From Methylocystis bryophila (GTDB lineage Bacteria; Pseudomonadota; Alphaproteobacteria; Rhizobiales; Beijerinckiaceae): a stretch of 64,000 nt of DNA. The notes beneath the pieces are model-generated. The model searched no databases and was not told the DNA's origin. It saw only the letters and a list, made by a program, of their open reading frames with translations. Positions 45,924-54,403 of the stretch are shown here, piece after piece. The DNA is taken from assembly GCF_027925445.1 (NCBI RefSeq), contig NZ_AP027149.1, positions 1 through 64,000 of the forward strand, given 5' to 3'. The position numbers were made by a program, and so were the translations under genes. Each line of letters starts with the position of its first letter. The stretch's first letter is position 1.

Positions 45924-46760
45924 TCAGACGGCTGCGCGGCGCGGCCTGCTGGGCGCCGTCAGCACCGGACAGGGCGCCTCTCGCAGCACCTGCTCCGTCG
46001 TGCTGCCGGTGATTGCGTCGATGAGGTCCTTGTGACCTTCGGTCGCCATGACGATCAGGTCTGGGCCGATCTCCGCCGCGACCTCGAGGATCGTCTCGAC
46101 GACCGGTCCGCGCCTCAGCTCGACATGCGGCAACAGATTGCCATAGGTCGGCAGCGTGTCGCCGACATGCAGCATGTGGAACTCCGCCGTAGGCTCGAGC
46201 ATGCGCACGAACGGGGAGGCGAAGCCCCAGGCGTGCATCGGCGCAACCTCTGCGGAGACCGGCATCAACACGCGCCGCAGCTTGATCTTGCCGTTCGTGG
46301 GGTCGACGAAACCATGCGCTCCAGAGCGCAGGAACAGAGCGGGCGCATGAGAAAGCCGAGCGCTTTCCTCGGCTAGGGATCCCCCCAGCAGGCGCTCCAG
46401 CCACCCTGGAGCGTGCGTCGCGAGCACCAGCAGATCGCAGCCATGCGCCTCGGAATAGGCGCCGATGGCGCTCGCGACGTCCTGAGACTCAACGGACGCA
46501 TTGACGATCTTGGCGCCCAAACGCTTTTCGACCGCCCCCGGCTCGACGCCCGCCTCGATCAGGTTCCAGCGCTGAAAGAGCTCTCGCGCTTTCGGAAACC
46601 TGTCTTCGGCCGCGAGGAGTCCCGGCTCCTCCTCCACGTGGAGGACATGGAGCGCGCTACCGCCAGCGGCCGCAAGCCGAACGGCGTGCACGAACGCGGC
46701 TTCATTATCCTCGGAGAAGTCGGTGGGATGCAAAATGGCGTGGAACGGGCAGTCTTCCAT
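45924..46760 (-). CDS. Universal stress protein with two Usp domains
   Basis: The 278-aa product contains two UspA-like domains: residues 1-150 (HAILHPTDFSEDNEAAFVHAV ... CDLLVLATHAPGWLERLLGGSLAEESAR) and 155-270 (KLRRVLMPVS ... PDLIVMATEGHKDLIDAITGSTTEQVLREAPCPVL). The G-x2-G-x9-G(S/T) nucleotide loop is best kept in the second half. It is probably a cytoplasmic stress factor; partners are unknown. Confidence 0.92.
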   Translation of the reverse strand: MEDCPFHAILHPTDFSEDNEAAFVHAVRLAAAGGSALHVLHVEEEPGLLAAEDRFPKARELFQRWNLIEAGVEPGAVEKRLGAKIVNASVESQDVASAIGAYSEAHGCDLLVLATHAPGWLERLLGGSLAEESARLSHAPALFLRSGAHGFVDPTNGKIKLRRVLMPVSAEVAPMHAWGFASPFVRMLEPTAEFHMLHVGDTLPTYGNLLPHVELRRGPVVETILEVAAEIGPDLIVMATEGHKDLIDAITGSTTEQVLREAPCPVLTAPSRPRRAAV

Positions 46761-46874
46761 GCGCGCCTCGGCGGTGTTGGAGCCGTTCGGGCTCTCGACC
46801 CGAGCTTCGATCGGCGGATGTTAGGACATCGGCGCGCGTCGGGCCAGCGGTCTCGGGCGGCGACGCTCAAATCT

Positions 46875-48704
46875 TCAGCGATGATTGCGCGCGGCGTAGC
46901 CGCCCCACACGAGCCCGTGCAAGCGCTCGAGCAGACGGTCGGCCAGCCCTCCCCCTTGGGCCGGCTCCGAGACGGGCGCGCCGGAGAATTCGCGGCGCAG
47001 CGACGCCGCCCTCCTCTTCTTCCCGAGAGCCTCGAGCGCCTCGACGACGACAAAAGCGGCGTCGATCGTCCAAGGATGGCGCGAGCGGCCGTCCGCCCGC
47101 AGTCTCGCGAGCGCCGCTTCCGCGAGCGCAAGGGCTTCGCGCGGGCGGCCGAGCTTGAGGAGCATTCTTGCGCAAAGGACCTGGCGCCGGCCGGTCGCCA
47201 AATAATCAAGGCCAAACCCGGTTTCGAAGATCTTGCGCGAGCGCTCCAGCAAGGCGTGCGCTCCGGCGAAGTCCCCTTGCGCGCAACGCGCCGCCGCAAG
47301 AGTGTCCAGGCTCGCCGCCGTCTCGGGATGGCTCGGCCCAAAAAGACTTTCCCGGATCGAGAGCGCGGACTGAAACAACGCCGCAGCGCCCGCGTGATCG
47401 CCCTCGGCCAGCAGATAGTCGCCGGCGCGGACCTTAAGATCGGCGCGCGTTTCATTGAAAGCGGACTGCAAGCGCTTCGTCGCGCAAATCTCGACGACAT
47501 GGGGCGTCAGCTTAGCGCAGAGCGATCGCGACTCCGGATTGCCAAAGGCGTCGGTGGGATAGATTTCGGAAAGACGCCGAAGGAGGCTTTCGGCGACGGC
47601 CTCTCCGTCTGTCATCTGCTGCGCCCGTTCACGCGCCAGCTCGTGAAGGGGCTGCCGCATGAGAAGGGCGGGAACGCCGTCCGCGAATGACGCGGGGGTC
47701 GCGAGCGCGAGATCGGTCAAAGCGCAAGTCGCCGACCGCGCCTCGGCCGGATCGCGGCTCACGCCCTCGACCAGAAGCCAGGGCGCACGCTCCCCGGCGC
47801 AAAGGCCGAGAAAGGCGACGAGTCGTTCCGCTGCCGAGCTCAGCCCTCGCGCGGCGCCGACCGAGAGAGCGAAGGCCGCGGCGAGACCGGCCGAGGAACC
47901 CCGGCCGGGAGTCGATGCCATCAGCAGCCCCGCATCGGCGGCATAGGTGGAGAAGGGCGTTCCCAGGCGTCGGCAGTGGGCCGCGGCGAGCTCCAACGAC
48001 AAGGGAGTCGAGCCGAGAACCTCGATGATCGCCGCCGCGCCCGCCTCGCCGCGCTCCCCTGCGCGACGCCGAAGGAAAGCAAAGGCGTCACCGCGATCGA
48101 GCGGTTCGAGCGCGGCCTGATCCGCCCAATCGTCCCACCCTCCGATCATCGCCGGAGTTCCCGAAGGCTCGCGCTCGGCCCTCGCGGCGGCGATCGCGGC
48201 GGCGTCGGGCTCCGTCGCATGGCGGGACTCATAGACCTCGAGCCGCGCGCACAAGATTTCATGCTCGCGCGCGAACGCGCTTTTTTCCAGCTTGAGGGCC
48301 TCGAGCGCGCTTTGCGTCGCCTCGAGACGCCTCTTCACATCCGCCAGATCTCGCGCGCGTTCAGCGGCTTCATTCTCCAAGCGCGCGACGCTGCGGCTTG
48401 ACGCCTCGAATTGCTCTCGAAGCGTCTGGACCTCGAACAGCCGACGTCCCGCCTCCATCATCGCCTGCGTCCGCGCGGCCTCGAGGGACTCGAGCTTTTG
48501 CTCGAATCTTCGCTGGCTCACCGCGCAGCGCGCGAGCAGCATCGACTGCTGCGCGTCGATCTGCTCGAAGGTAAAGGGCATGCGGCTTTCGAGACGACGA
48601 CGCGTCAAACGCTCGGCCCGTCGCTGCAGCAGGGGGACGAGGGCGAGAAAGAATAGCGCGGCGACGAGAAAGCCGAGGGTGGAATATAATGCTTGCTCGA
48701 CCAC
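46875..48704 (-). CDS. Membrane-anchored coiled-coil/TPR protein with STAND-like winged-helix segment
   Basis: GTG 48704 follows GGAGG with 5 nt spacing and is preferred to ATG 48734. The 609-aa product has an N-terminal membrane helix (LYSTLGFLVAALFFLALVPLL), a coiled coil to about residue 165, a middle part (about 195-390) with TPLSLELAAAHCRRLGTPFSTYAADA, which resembles the region after the nucleotide domain of NB-ARC/STAND proteins, and C-terminal TPRs (ALSIRESLFGPSHPETAASLDTLAAARCAQGDFAGAHALLERSRKI). No Walker A or B is visible, so it is not an NTPase. Its function is unknown; a cytoplasmic scaffold at the membrane is likely. Confidence 0.75.
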   Translation of the reverse strand: MVEQALYSTLGFLVAALFFLALVPLLQRRAERLTRRRLESRMPFTFEQIDAQQSMLLARCAVSQRRFEQKLESLEAARTQAMMEAGRRLFEVQTLREQFEASSRSVARLENEAAERARDLADVKRRLEATQSALEALKLEKSAFAREHEILCARLEVYESRHATEPDAAAIAAARAEREPSGTPAMIGGWDDWADQAALEPLDRGDAFAFLRRRAGERGEAGAAAIIEVLGSTPLSLELAAAHCRRLGTPFSTYAADAGLLMASTPGRGSSAGLAAAFALSVGAARGLSSAAERLVAFLGLCAGERAPWLLVEGVSRDPAEARSATCALTDLALATPASFADGVPALLMRQPLHELARERAQQMTDGEAVAESLLRRLSEIYPTDAFGNPESRSLCAKLTPHVVEICATKRLQSAFNETRADLKVRAGDYLLAEGDHAGAAALFQSALSIRESLFGPSHPETAASLDTLAAARCAQGDFAGAHALLERSRKIFETGFGLDYLATGRRQVLCARMLLKLGRPREALALAEAALARLRADGRSRHPWTIDAAFVVVEALEALGKKRRAASLRREFSGAPVSEPAQGGGLADRLLERLHGLVWGGYAARNHR

Positions 48705-48993
48705 ACGCACCTCCACACGTCGCCCAGGGGCCATTGCGTAAAAGCTGACGGGCTCTCGCGATCTGAATTCGCCTGAAGGCGCTAATCGGGCGCGAATTCT
48801 TTCCGCTCGAACATTCGAGCGGAAAGCGCGCGACGCCCGCTTTCGCTCCGGCGGCGCGGACGAAGGCCGATACTTCGCCTACGCAATAGTGTGGCGTCCC
48901 GTTCAAGAAGAGCAAGCGGAGCCGAGGGCGTTTTTTTTGCGTTTCGCGGACCCTTATTTTCGCCGCCATCCCCGCCGATTCTGGCGCCGGGAG
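48705..48993. other. Non-coding stretch upstream of the TPR gene
   Basis: No supported gene. ORFs here lack ribosome binding sites. It should contain the promoter of the TPR gene. Confidence 0.3.
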
Positions 48994-49109
48994 CTAGAGC
49001 GCGAAGCGAAAAAGTGGAAACCGGTTTTTCGTACAAATCGCGCTCTAAACTTTTAGAATCGATCACGTGTTCTGCGCCCAGGCGGTTCCGCCTGAACCCA
49101 CCGTGATCG
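48994..49109. repeat. Dispersed palindromic repeat, copy F
   Basis: TAGAGCGCGAAGCGAAAAAGTGG...GGTTTTTCGTACAAATCGCGCTCTA, then TTTTAGAATCGATCACG and CAGGCGGTTCCGCCTG, ending GTGATCGC. It is the best-preserved copy and ends 20 nt before the L,D-transpeptidase gene. Confidence 0.88.
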
Positions 49110-49129
49110 CAAAAAGTGGACGATCCTCG

Positions 49130-50005
49130 ATGCGGACTGCGCAGCGCGCTCTAATCGGATGTTTCTCGGCGGCTTGCACGCTGCTCGCGGCGCCGGCCGG
49201 CGTCGCCCAATATTATGGATCGCCGGACTCGTACTATTACGCCTCCCCCGAGGCTCGGGCCTATTACGACCGGCGATATTACGACGAGTATGACTCCGGC
49301 TATGGGGGCGGGTACGACCCCCGCGGCTATGGCCAGCGCGGCGATTATCGGCGCGCTTCCCCTTATGAGGAGGATTACGCGCCCCGAGCGCGGCCGCCGG
49401 CCCGGGCGCGACAGGAGGATTATTACCGCGATCCCTACGGCGCGCCGCCGCGTTACGGACGCGGATCGGGGGACGCGAGAATGGCGGCGCTGCCGCCCGA
49501 CGCGGATCCCGCCTATTCAACCGCGATGGACCTCGACCAGGGAGTCGATTTCCGCCAGAAGACCGCGGCGCTCGTCGCCGATCCCTATTCTCGGCGCAAC
49601 GGCGAGATCACGATCGACACGGGGCAACGCAAGCTCTACCTCTCGCTCGGCGACGGGCGCGCGATCGAATATGGCATCGGCGTCGGACGCGAGGGCTTTC
49701 TTTGGAAAGGGCAGGCGGAGATCGGCCGCAAGGCCTATTGGCCCGGCTGGACGCCGCCCAAGGAAATGCTGCTGCGCAGGCCCGATCTGCCGCGTCACAT
49801 GGAGGGCGGCATCGACAACCCGCTGGGCGCGCGGGCGCTCTATCTCTTTCGGGGCGACAAGGACACGATGTTCCGCATCCACGGCACGAATGAGCCGGAC
49901 ACGATCGGACAAGCCGTTTCGTCGGGATGCATCCGCATGCTCAACCCGGACGTGATCGACCTCTACCAACGCGTCAAAAAAGGCGCGCGGGTCGTCGTGC
50001 TGTAG
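49130..50005 (+). CDS. L,D-transpeptidase (YkuD domain)
   Basis: The 291-aa product has a signal peptide (ALIGCFSAACTLLAAPAGVA), a low-complexity Tyr/Gly/Arg-rich segment (about residues 25-115) and a C-terminal YkuD domain with the catalytic HGTNEP...SSGCIRM motif. It should form 3-3 cross-links in peptidoglycan or attach proteins to it, in the periplasm. The start at ATG 49130 is the first after the dispersed repeat; a longer frame starting at 49067 would begin within the repeat and was rejected. Confidence 0.92.
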   Translation: MRTAQRALIGCFSAACTLLAAPAGVAQYYGSPDSYYYASPEARAYYDRRYYDEYDSGYGGGYDPRGYGQRGDYRRASPYEEDYAPRARPPARARQEDYYRDPYGAPPRYGRGSGDARMAALPPDADPAYSTAMDLDQGVDFRQKTAALVADPYSRRNGEITIDTGQRKLYLSLGDGRAIEYGIGVGREGFLWKGQAEIGRKAYWPGWTPPKEMLLRRPDLPRHMEGGIDNPLGARALYLFRGDKDTMFRIHGTNEPDTIGQAVSSGCIRMLNPDVIDLYQRVKKGARVVVL

Positions 50006-50012
50006 ATTCGCT

Positions 50013-50843
50013 TCAGCCGCCCTTCTGAAACTCGAGCCGCGCGCCGCCCGCCTGCGGCGTCACGCCGGCGCCGAGCGCATCCTCGAGCCGGTCGACGCGG
50101 ATCATGGCGAGGCCGAGGTCGCCCTGGCTCGAACCGGTGACGCCGAGATCGATCTCCCCCGCCTTGACCGGCGTTCCGGGCTGCGGCGCGCCGCCTTCGG
50201 CGCGATAGCGCGTGATGCGCCGGCGGGCGAGGCCGCGATGCTGCGTCCGCGCGACGACCTCCTGGCCGACGAAGCAGCCCTTCTTGAAATCGACGCCGGC
50301 GAGAAGGTCCATATTGGCTTCATGGGGGAAGGTCTCGCCATAGGAAAAATCCACACCGCCCTCCGGCACGCCCGCGGCGACGCGGCGCGCGTCATAATCG
50401 GCCCGCTCCGCTCCGGCTTGGAGCGCCGCGCGCGGCGCAATGGCCCTGAAGCCTAAGGTCTCGGCGCGGGGATCGGGCGCGACGGCGAGCGCGGCGTCTC
50501 CGGCTCGCGCCACCTCATTCAGTGCGAAGACCGCAAGCGAATCGCTCAAGGAAGCGACCGTCACGGCCGAGCGCAGCCGATACATATTGAGGCGCTTGAG
50601 GAGATCGGCCTCGAGGGCCTTGGGGCAGTCGAGCAGGTAACGCCGGCTTTCTCCCTCTCCGATCGCGAAGACGAAAAAATCGAAGAGGATCTTGCCCTGC
50701 GGCGCGAGCAAGGCGCAGAAGCGCGCCTCTCCCGGCGCAAGACGCTGGACGTCGTTCGTGACGAGTCCATGCAGGAATTTCGCGGCGTCGGGGCCGGCGA
50801 CCTCGACGACGCCGCGATCCGCAAGGAGGATAGGTTTTGTCAT
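50013..50843 (-). CDS. ygfZ: Folate-binding YgfZ family protein (Fe-S cluster assembly factor)
   Basis: The 276-aa product has the GcvT-like fold and the family signature KGCFVGQEVVAR, with an N-terminal AKFLHGLVTNDV. YgfZ/IBA57 proteins use tetrahydrofolate to help maturation of particular Fe-S enzymes. ATG 50843 was chosen with AGGGAAA about 11 nt upstream; GTG 50852 is closer to that site and possible. It converges on the L,D-transpeptidase gene, 7 nt apart. Confidence 0.92.
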   Translation of the reverse strand: MTKPILLADRGVVEVAGPDAAKFLHGLVTNDVQRLAPGEARFCALLAPQGKILFDFFVFAIGEGESRRYLLDCPKALEADLLKRLNMYRLRSAVTVASLSDSLAVFALNEVARAGDAALAVAPDPRAETLGFRAIAPRAALQAGAERADYDARRVAAGVPEGGVDFSYGETFPHEANMDLLAGVDFKKGCFVGQEVVARTQHRGLARRRITRYRAEGGAPQPGTPVKAGEIDLGVTGSSQGDLGLAMIRVDRLEDALGAGVTPQAGGARLEFQKGG

Positions 50844-50860
50844 GCGTGTCACGCTTTCCC

Positions 50861-50976
50861 TAGATCACGATGCGTTTGAGCGGAATCGCTCAAACGCAGA
50901 TAACGTGATCGATTCCAAAGTTTTAGAGCGCGATTGGCGCGAAAAACCGGTTCCCACTTTTTCGCTTCGCGCTCTA
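50861..50976. repeat. Dispersed palindromic repeat, copy G
   Basis: Opposite orientation to copy F: GATCACG, the perfect arm GCGTTTGAGCG/CGCTCAAACGC, CGTGATCGATTCCAAAG, then TAGAGCGCGATTGGCGCGAAAAACCGG...CCACTTTTTCGCTTCGCGCTCTA. It lies upstream of ygfZ, in the divergent region with pyrC; the rest of that region (50977-51179) shows no gene. Confidence 0.88.
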
Positions 50977-51179
50977 GTCGTCGCGGAGATTGGCCCTGGA
51001 GGAATTGTCGCAAAACTTCACAAGCCCTGGGCCGGAGCTCGCTCCGCCGGAGCGATTTGGCGCGCTTGACTTGAGTTGAGTCTCAAGCAAGTTTCCGTCA
51101 AGTCGTCGAAGGCGCCGCGCCCTTGACGGTTTCTAACATTGCGCGGGGCCTCCAACCACTGCAAGCAAGGCGCCACGTT

Positions 51180-52505
51180 ATGGCCAAGGCCTTCGACACG
51201 ATCCTCTTCGGCGGCGTCCTCGTCAATCACGACGGCGAGGGACCGCGGGACGTCGGCCTCAGGGACGGAAAGATCGCCGAGATCGGCGACCTCTCCCAGG
51301 CTTCGGCCGGAGAGCGCATCGACTGCGCGGGGCTGCATATTTTACCGGGCGTCATCGACACGCAGGTGCATTTTCGCGAGCCCGGCGCCACCCACAAGGA
51401 AGATCTCGAGACGGGATCGCGCGCGGCTGTGCTCGGCGGCGTGACGGCCGTGTTCGAGATGCCGAACACCAAGCCGCTCACAACGACCGCGGCCGATCTC
51501 GCCGACAAGGTCGCGCGCGCCAAAGGGCGCATGCATTGCGACTTCGCCTTCTGGGTCGGCGGCACGCATGAGAATGCGCGCGACATCCCCGCGCTCGAGC
51601 GCGAGCCGGGCGCGGCGGGAATCAAGGTCTTCATGGGCTCCTCGACCGGCTCGCTGCTCGTCGCCGACGATGCGGGGATCGCCGAGATCCTCTCGCACAC
51701 GAGCCGGCGCGCCGCCTTCCACGCCGAGGACGAGGCGCGCCTTAAGGAGCGCGCGGGCTTGCGCGCAGCGGGCGATCCGACCTCGCATCCCCATTGGCGC
51801 GACGCGCAAACCGCCCTGCTTGCGACGCAGCGGCTTCTAAAGATTGCGCGGGAGAAGCGCGCGCTGATTCACGTGCTGCACGTCTCGACGGCCGACGAGA
51901 TGACGCTGCTCGCAAACCACAAGGACATTGCGAGCGTCGAGACAACGCCCCACCATCTCACCCTATCCGACGCCGACTATTTGCGCATCGGGACGCTCGC
52001 GCAGATGAATCCGCCGGTGCGCGACGCGTTGCATCGCGAGGGGGTTTGGCGCGCTCTGCAGCAGGGCGTCGTCGATGTTTTGGGCTCGGACCATGCGCCG
52101 CATACGCTCGAGGAGAAGGCGAAGCCTTATCCTGAAAGCCCATCGGGCATGCCAGGCGTGCAGACGCTCGCGCCCATCATGCTCGATCATGTCCATGCGG
52201 GACGGCTCACGCTGCAACGTCTGGTCGACCTAACGAGCGCTGGACCCGCGCGCCTCTTCGGGTTGGCCGGCAAGGGCCGCGTCGCGGTGGGCTATGACGC
52301 GGATCTCACAATTGTCGATTTGAAGCGTCGCGAAACCATAAGCAATGATTGGATCGCCTCGCGTTGCGGCTGGACGCCCTATGACGGGCGCGAGGTTATG
52401 GGCTGGCCGGTCGGGACCTTCGTGCGCGGCGCCAAGGTCATGTGGGAGGGCGAGCTCGTCACGCCCGCGACCGGCGCGCCAGTCCGCTTTCACGCGGCGC
52501 TGTGA
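51180..52505 (+). CDS. pyrC: Dihydroorotase, class I
   Basis: The 441-aa product is a zinc amidohydrolase: GVIDTQVHFREPGATHKEDLETG (metal-binding HxR), FMGSSTG, HVLHVST, ETTPHHL and GSDHAPHTLEEK. It closes carbamoyl aspartate to dihydroorotate in pyrimidine synthesis. The AllB/hydantoinase alternative is less likely given the DxHxHFREPG context. ATG 51180 has AAGG upstream. pyrB is not adjacent. Confidence 0.9.
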   Translation: MAKAFDTILFGGVLVNHDGEGPRDVGLRDGKIAEIGDLSQASAGERIDCAGLHILPGVIDTQVHFREPGATHKEDLETGSRAAVLGGVTAVFEMPNTKPLTTTAADLADKVARAKGRMHCDFAFWVGGTHENARDIPALEREPGAAGIKVFMGSSTGSLLVADDAGIAEILSHTSRRAAFHAEDEARLKERAGLRAAGDPTSHPHWRDAQTALLATQRLLKIAREKRALIHVLHVSTADEMTLLANHKDIASVETTPHHLTLSDADYLRIGTLAQMNPPVRDALHREGVWRALQQGVVDVLGSDHAPHTLEEKAKPYPESPSGMPGVQTLAPIMLDHVHAGRLTLQRLVDLTSAGPARLFGLAGKGRVAVGYDADLTIVDLKRRETISNDWIASRCGWTPYDGREVMGWPVGTFVRGAKVMWEGELVTPATGAPVRFHAAL

Positions 52506-52525
52506 ATTCAGGACGCAATCCCCTC

Positions 52526-52541
52526 TCCCCGCATGCGGGGA
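52526..52541. terminator. Palindrome between convergent pyrC and gpt
   Basis: TCCCCGCATGCGGGGA is a perfect 16-bp palindrome 20 nt after the pyrC stop and just before the end of gpt on the other strand; it could end both transcripts. Confidence 0.45.
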
Positions 52542-52544
52542 CAT

Positions 52545-53030
52545 TCACCTCGAGTTGCGCGCGCCGATCGGCTCCTGGAAGGAAAGCCCCGTGTCCCACG
52601 GAAAATAGATCCACGTGTCCTGCGGGATCTCGCGCACATAGGCGTCGACGAGCGGAAGCCCGAGCGGCTTGGCGTAGATGGTGGCGAAATAGGCGCCGGG
52701 GAGCTGCGCCTTGACGACCCTGGCGGTGTTGCCGGTATCGACCAGATCGTCGACGATCAGCACCTCCTGGGGGGGCCGCGCCAGAATGTCCTCCGAGAGC
52801 GACTTCAGCACGGCGATTTCGCCGCGCGTCGTGTCCTCGTGGTAGCTCACGACGCAGATCGTCTCGATCACCCTTATGCCGAGCTCCCGGGCGATAACGC
52901 CCGCCGGAAAGAGACCGCCGCGCGCGACCGCGGCGATGGCCGAGAAGCCGCCGCGCTCGGCCAAGCGTTGCGCCAGCGTGCGGGTGTCGGCGTGGAACTG
53001 GTCCCAGGAGAGATGGAGAGATCTTCGCAT
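52545..53030 (-). CDS. gpt: Xanthine phosphoribosyltransferase
   Basis: The 161-aa product has LSWDQFHADTRTLAQRL at the N-terminus, AVARGGLFPAGVIARELGIR, and the PRPP motif VLIVDDLVDTGNTARVV. It salvages xanthine and guanine to nucleotides. ATG 53030 is 8 nt from the cinA stop; GTG 53045, overlapping cinA, would add five residues. Synteny with cinA is common in Hyphomicrobiales. Confidence 0.92.
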   Translation of the reverse strand: MRRSLHLSWDQFHADTRTLAQRLAERGGFSAIAAVARGGLFPAGVIARELGIRVIETICVVSYHEDTTRGEIAVLKSLSEDILARPPQEVLIVDDLVDTGNTARVVKAQLPGAYFATIYAKPLGLPLVDAYVREIPQDTWIYFPWDTGLSFQEPIGARNSR

Positions 53031-53038
53031 GGGCTTTT

Positions 53039-53800
53039 TCAGCACGTCGCTCTGTCGCCGCGCAAGCTTTCGATAAGCGCGCGCACCGCGACGGAGGCGG
53101 CGGCGAGCGCGGCCGCGTCGCGGGAGCGCAGCACGATCTCATTATGGACGCCCGCCTGCGAGAAATGCGGGTAGGAGCCGGCGCTGACCTCGGGGTGAGC
53201 CGCGGCCAGCGCTGTGAGCCCTGCCGCATATCTCCCTTCCGGAACGCCGGCAGCGTCGATCGTCTCGACGAGCACGCGCACGCCGGTCTTGAGCTTCGGC
53301 GCCACGGCGTCGAGCATGAGATGCATGATCATCGGCACGCCGGCCATGACGATGACATTGTCGATCATGAAGCCCGGCGCCTTCGTCAGGCTGTTCTCGA
53401 CGAGCTCGGCGCCCTGCGGGATGCGCGCCATGCGGCGGCGCGCCGCGTTGAGCTGATCGAGCTTCAACCGCTCGAGCAGCATTGCGATGGCGCGCGGATC
53501 CTCCTCGATGGGGACGCCGAAGGCGCGCGCGATGGCGTCGGCGGTGATGTCGTCATGTGTCGGGCCGATGCCGCCCGTCGTGAAGACATAGTCGTAGCGC
53601 CCGCGCAGGGCGTTGACCGCCGCGACGATCTCGTCCTCGTCGTCAGGCACGACGCGCACCTCGCGCAGATCGACGCCGATGTCGGCGAGATAACGCGCGA
53701 TGTAATGGCTGTTCTGATCCTGCGTGCGGCCGGACAGAATTTCGTCGCCGATGACAAGCACGGCCGCCGTGACGATGTCGCTTTGCGCGGAAGGCGCCAT
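53039..53800 (-). CDS. CinA-like MoaB/Mog domain protein
   Basis: The 253-aa product has the COG1058/CinA N-terminal domain: AAVLVIGDEILSGRTQDQNSHYIARYLADIGVDL, VFTTGGIGPTHDDITADAIA and NVIVMAGVPMIMHLMLD. The C-terminal nicotinamide nucleotide deamidase domain of full CinA is missing, as in many alphaproteobacteria that encode it separately. The N-terminal domain relates to ADP-ribose pyrophosphatase activity. It is followed by gpt. Confidence 0.9.
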   Translation of the reverse strand: MAPSAQSDIVTAAVLVIGDEILSGRTQDQNSHYIARYLADIGVDLREVRVVPDDEDEIVAAVNALRGRYDYVFTTGGIGPTHDDITADAIARAFGVPIEEDPRAIAMLLERLKLDQLNAARRRMARIPQGAELVENSLTKAPGFMIDNVIVMAGVPMIMHLMLDAVAPKLKTGVRVLVETIDAAGVPEGRYAAGLTALAAAHPEVSAGSYPHFSQAGVHNEIVLRSRDAAALAAASVAVRALIESLRGDRATC

Positions 53801-53882
53801 GCTGGTTCCCTTGAGTTGAGCGGTGGATCATAGGCGGCGCGACGCCCGAGGCAAGGGGCGCGGCTGATAGCGGCTCACGGGA

Positions 53883-53930
53883 CCTCATCCTGGGCTCCGC
53901 AGGAGCCGTCTCGGAGGATGAGGGCGCGGA
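53883..53930. repeat. CATCC...GGATG dispersed palindrome
   Basis: CCTCATCCTGGGCTCCGC...GTCTCGGAGGATGAGGG is an imperfect palindrome of the type widespread in Hyphomicrobiales. The IS1182 element at 7224 is inserted in another copy. The remaining bases 53801-54004 hold no gene. Confidence 0.75.
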
Positions 53931-54004
53931 TACTGGTCATCGACTCGGCGCCCTGCGGAATCTAGTTTTCCCTCCCTCAATCCTCAAGAAAACAGGCAAA
54001 CACT

Positions 54005-54403
54005 ATGGCCACGGTCCACCTGCTTCGCGACGACGAGCTTTCTCCGCAGGCGCAAGCCGTCTTCGCAGACATCCGCGCGACGCGGCAGACGGATTTCGTC
54101 AATAATTTCTGGCGGGCGCTCGCCCATGATCCGGCGGCGCTGAAACGCACTTGGGAAAGCATCAAGGCGATCATGGGACCGGGCGCGCTCGATCCCAAGG
54201 TCAAGGAAATGATCTACATCGCCGTCTCGGTCGCCCACGGCTGCCCCTATTGCGTCCATTCCCATACGGCAAGCGCGCGCGCCAAGGGCATGTCGGAGAC
54301 GGAGTATCAAGAGCTGCTCGCGATCGTCGGCATGGCCTCGGAGACGAACCGCCTCGTCACGGGCTTGGGCGTGCCGATCGACGACGCCTATGAGGTCGGC
54401 TGA
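54005..54403 (+). CDS. Carboxymuconolactone decarboxylase/AhpD-like protein
   Basis: The 132-aa product has the CMD-family active site HGCPYCVHSHTASARAKG (CxxC plus His), near residues 79-90, after LDPKVKEMIYIAVSVA. Such proteins act as thiol peroxidase partners or decarboxylases. ECF41 sigma factors often control CMD genes, but no TGTCACA motif was found upstream here. It converges with the hydroxy acid oxidase gene, their ends overlapping by 16 nt. Confidence 0.9.
   Translation: MATVHLLRDDELSPQAQAVFADIRATRQTDFVNNFWRALAHDPAALKRTWESIKAIMGPGALDPKVKEMIYIAVSVAHGCPYCVHSHTASARAKGMSETEYQELLAIVGMASETNRLVTGLGVPIDDAYEVG

Noticed and set aside
48782..49066. 94-aa minus ORF
   Set aside because: Its N-terminus is a translation of the dispersed repeat; similar frames appear wherever the repeat occurs.
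49067..49129. N-terminal extension of the L,D-transpeptidase
   Set aside because: It would begin within a dispersed repeat and place 21 residues before a clear signal peptide.
53940..54004. ECF41 promoter before the CMD-family gene
   Set aside because: ECF41 factors often control such genes, but no TGTCACA motif is present upstream.
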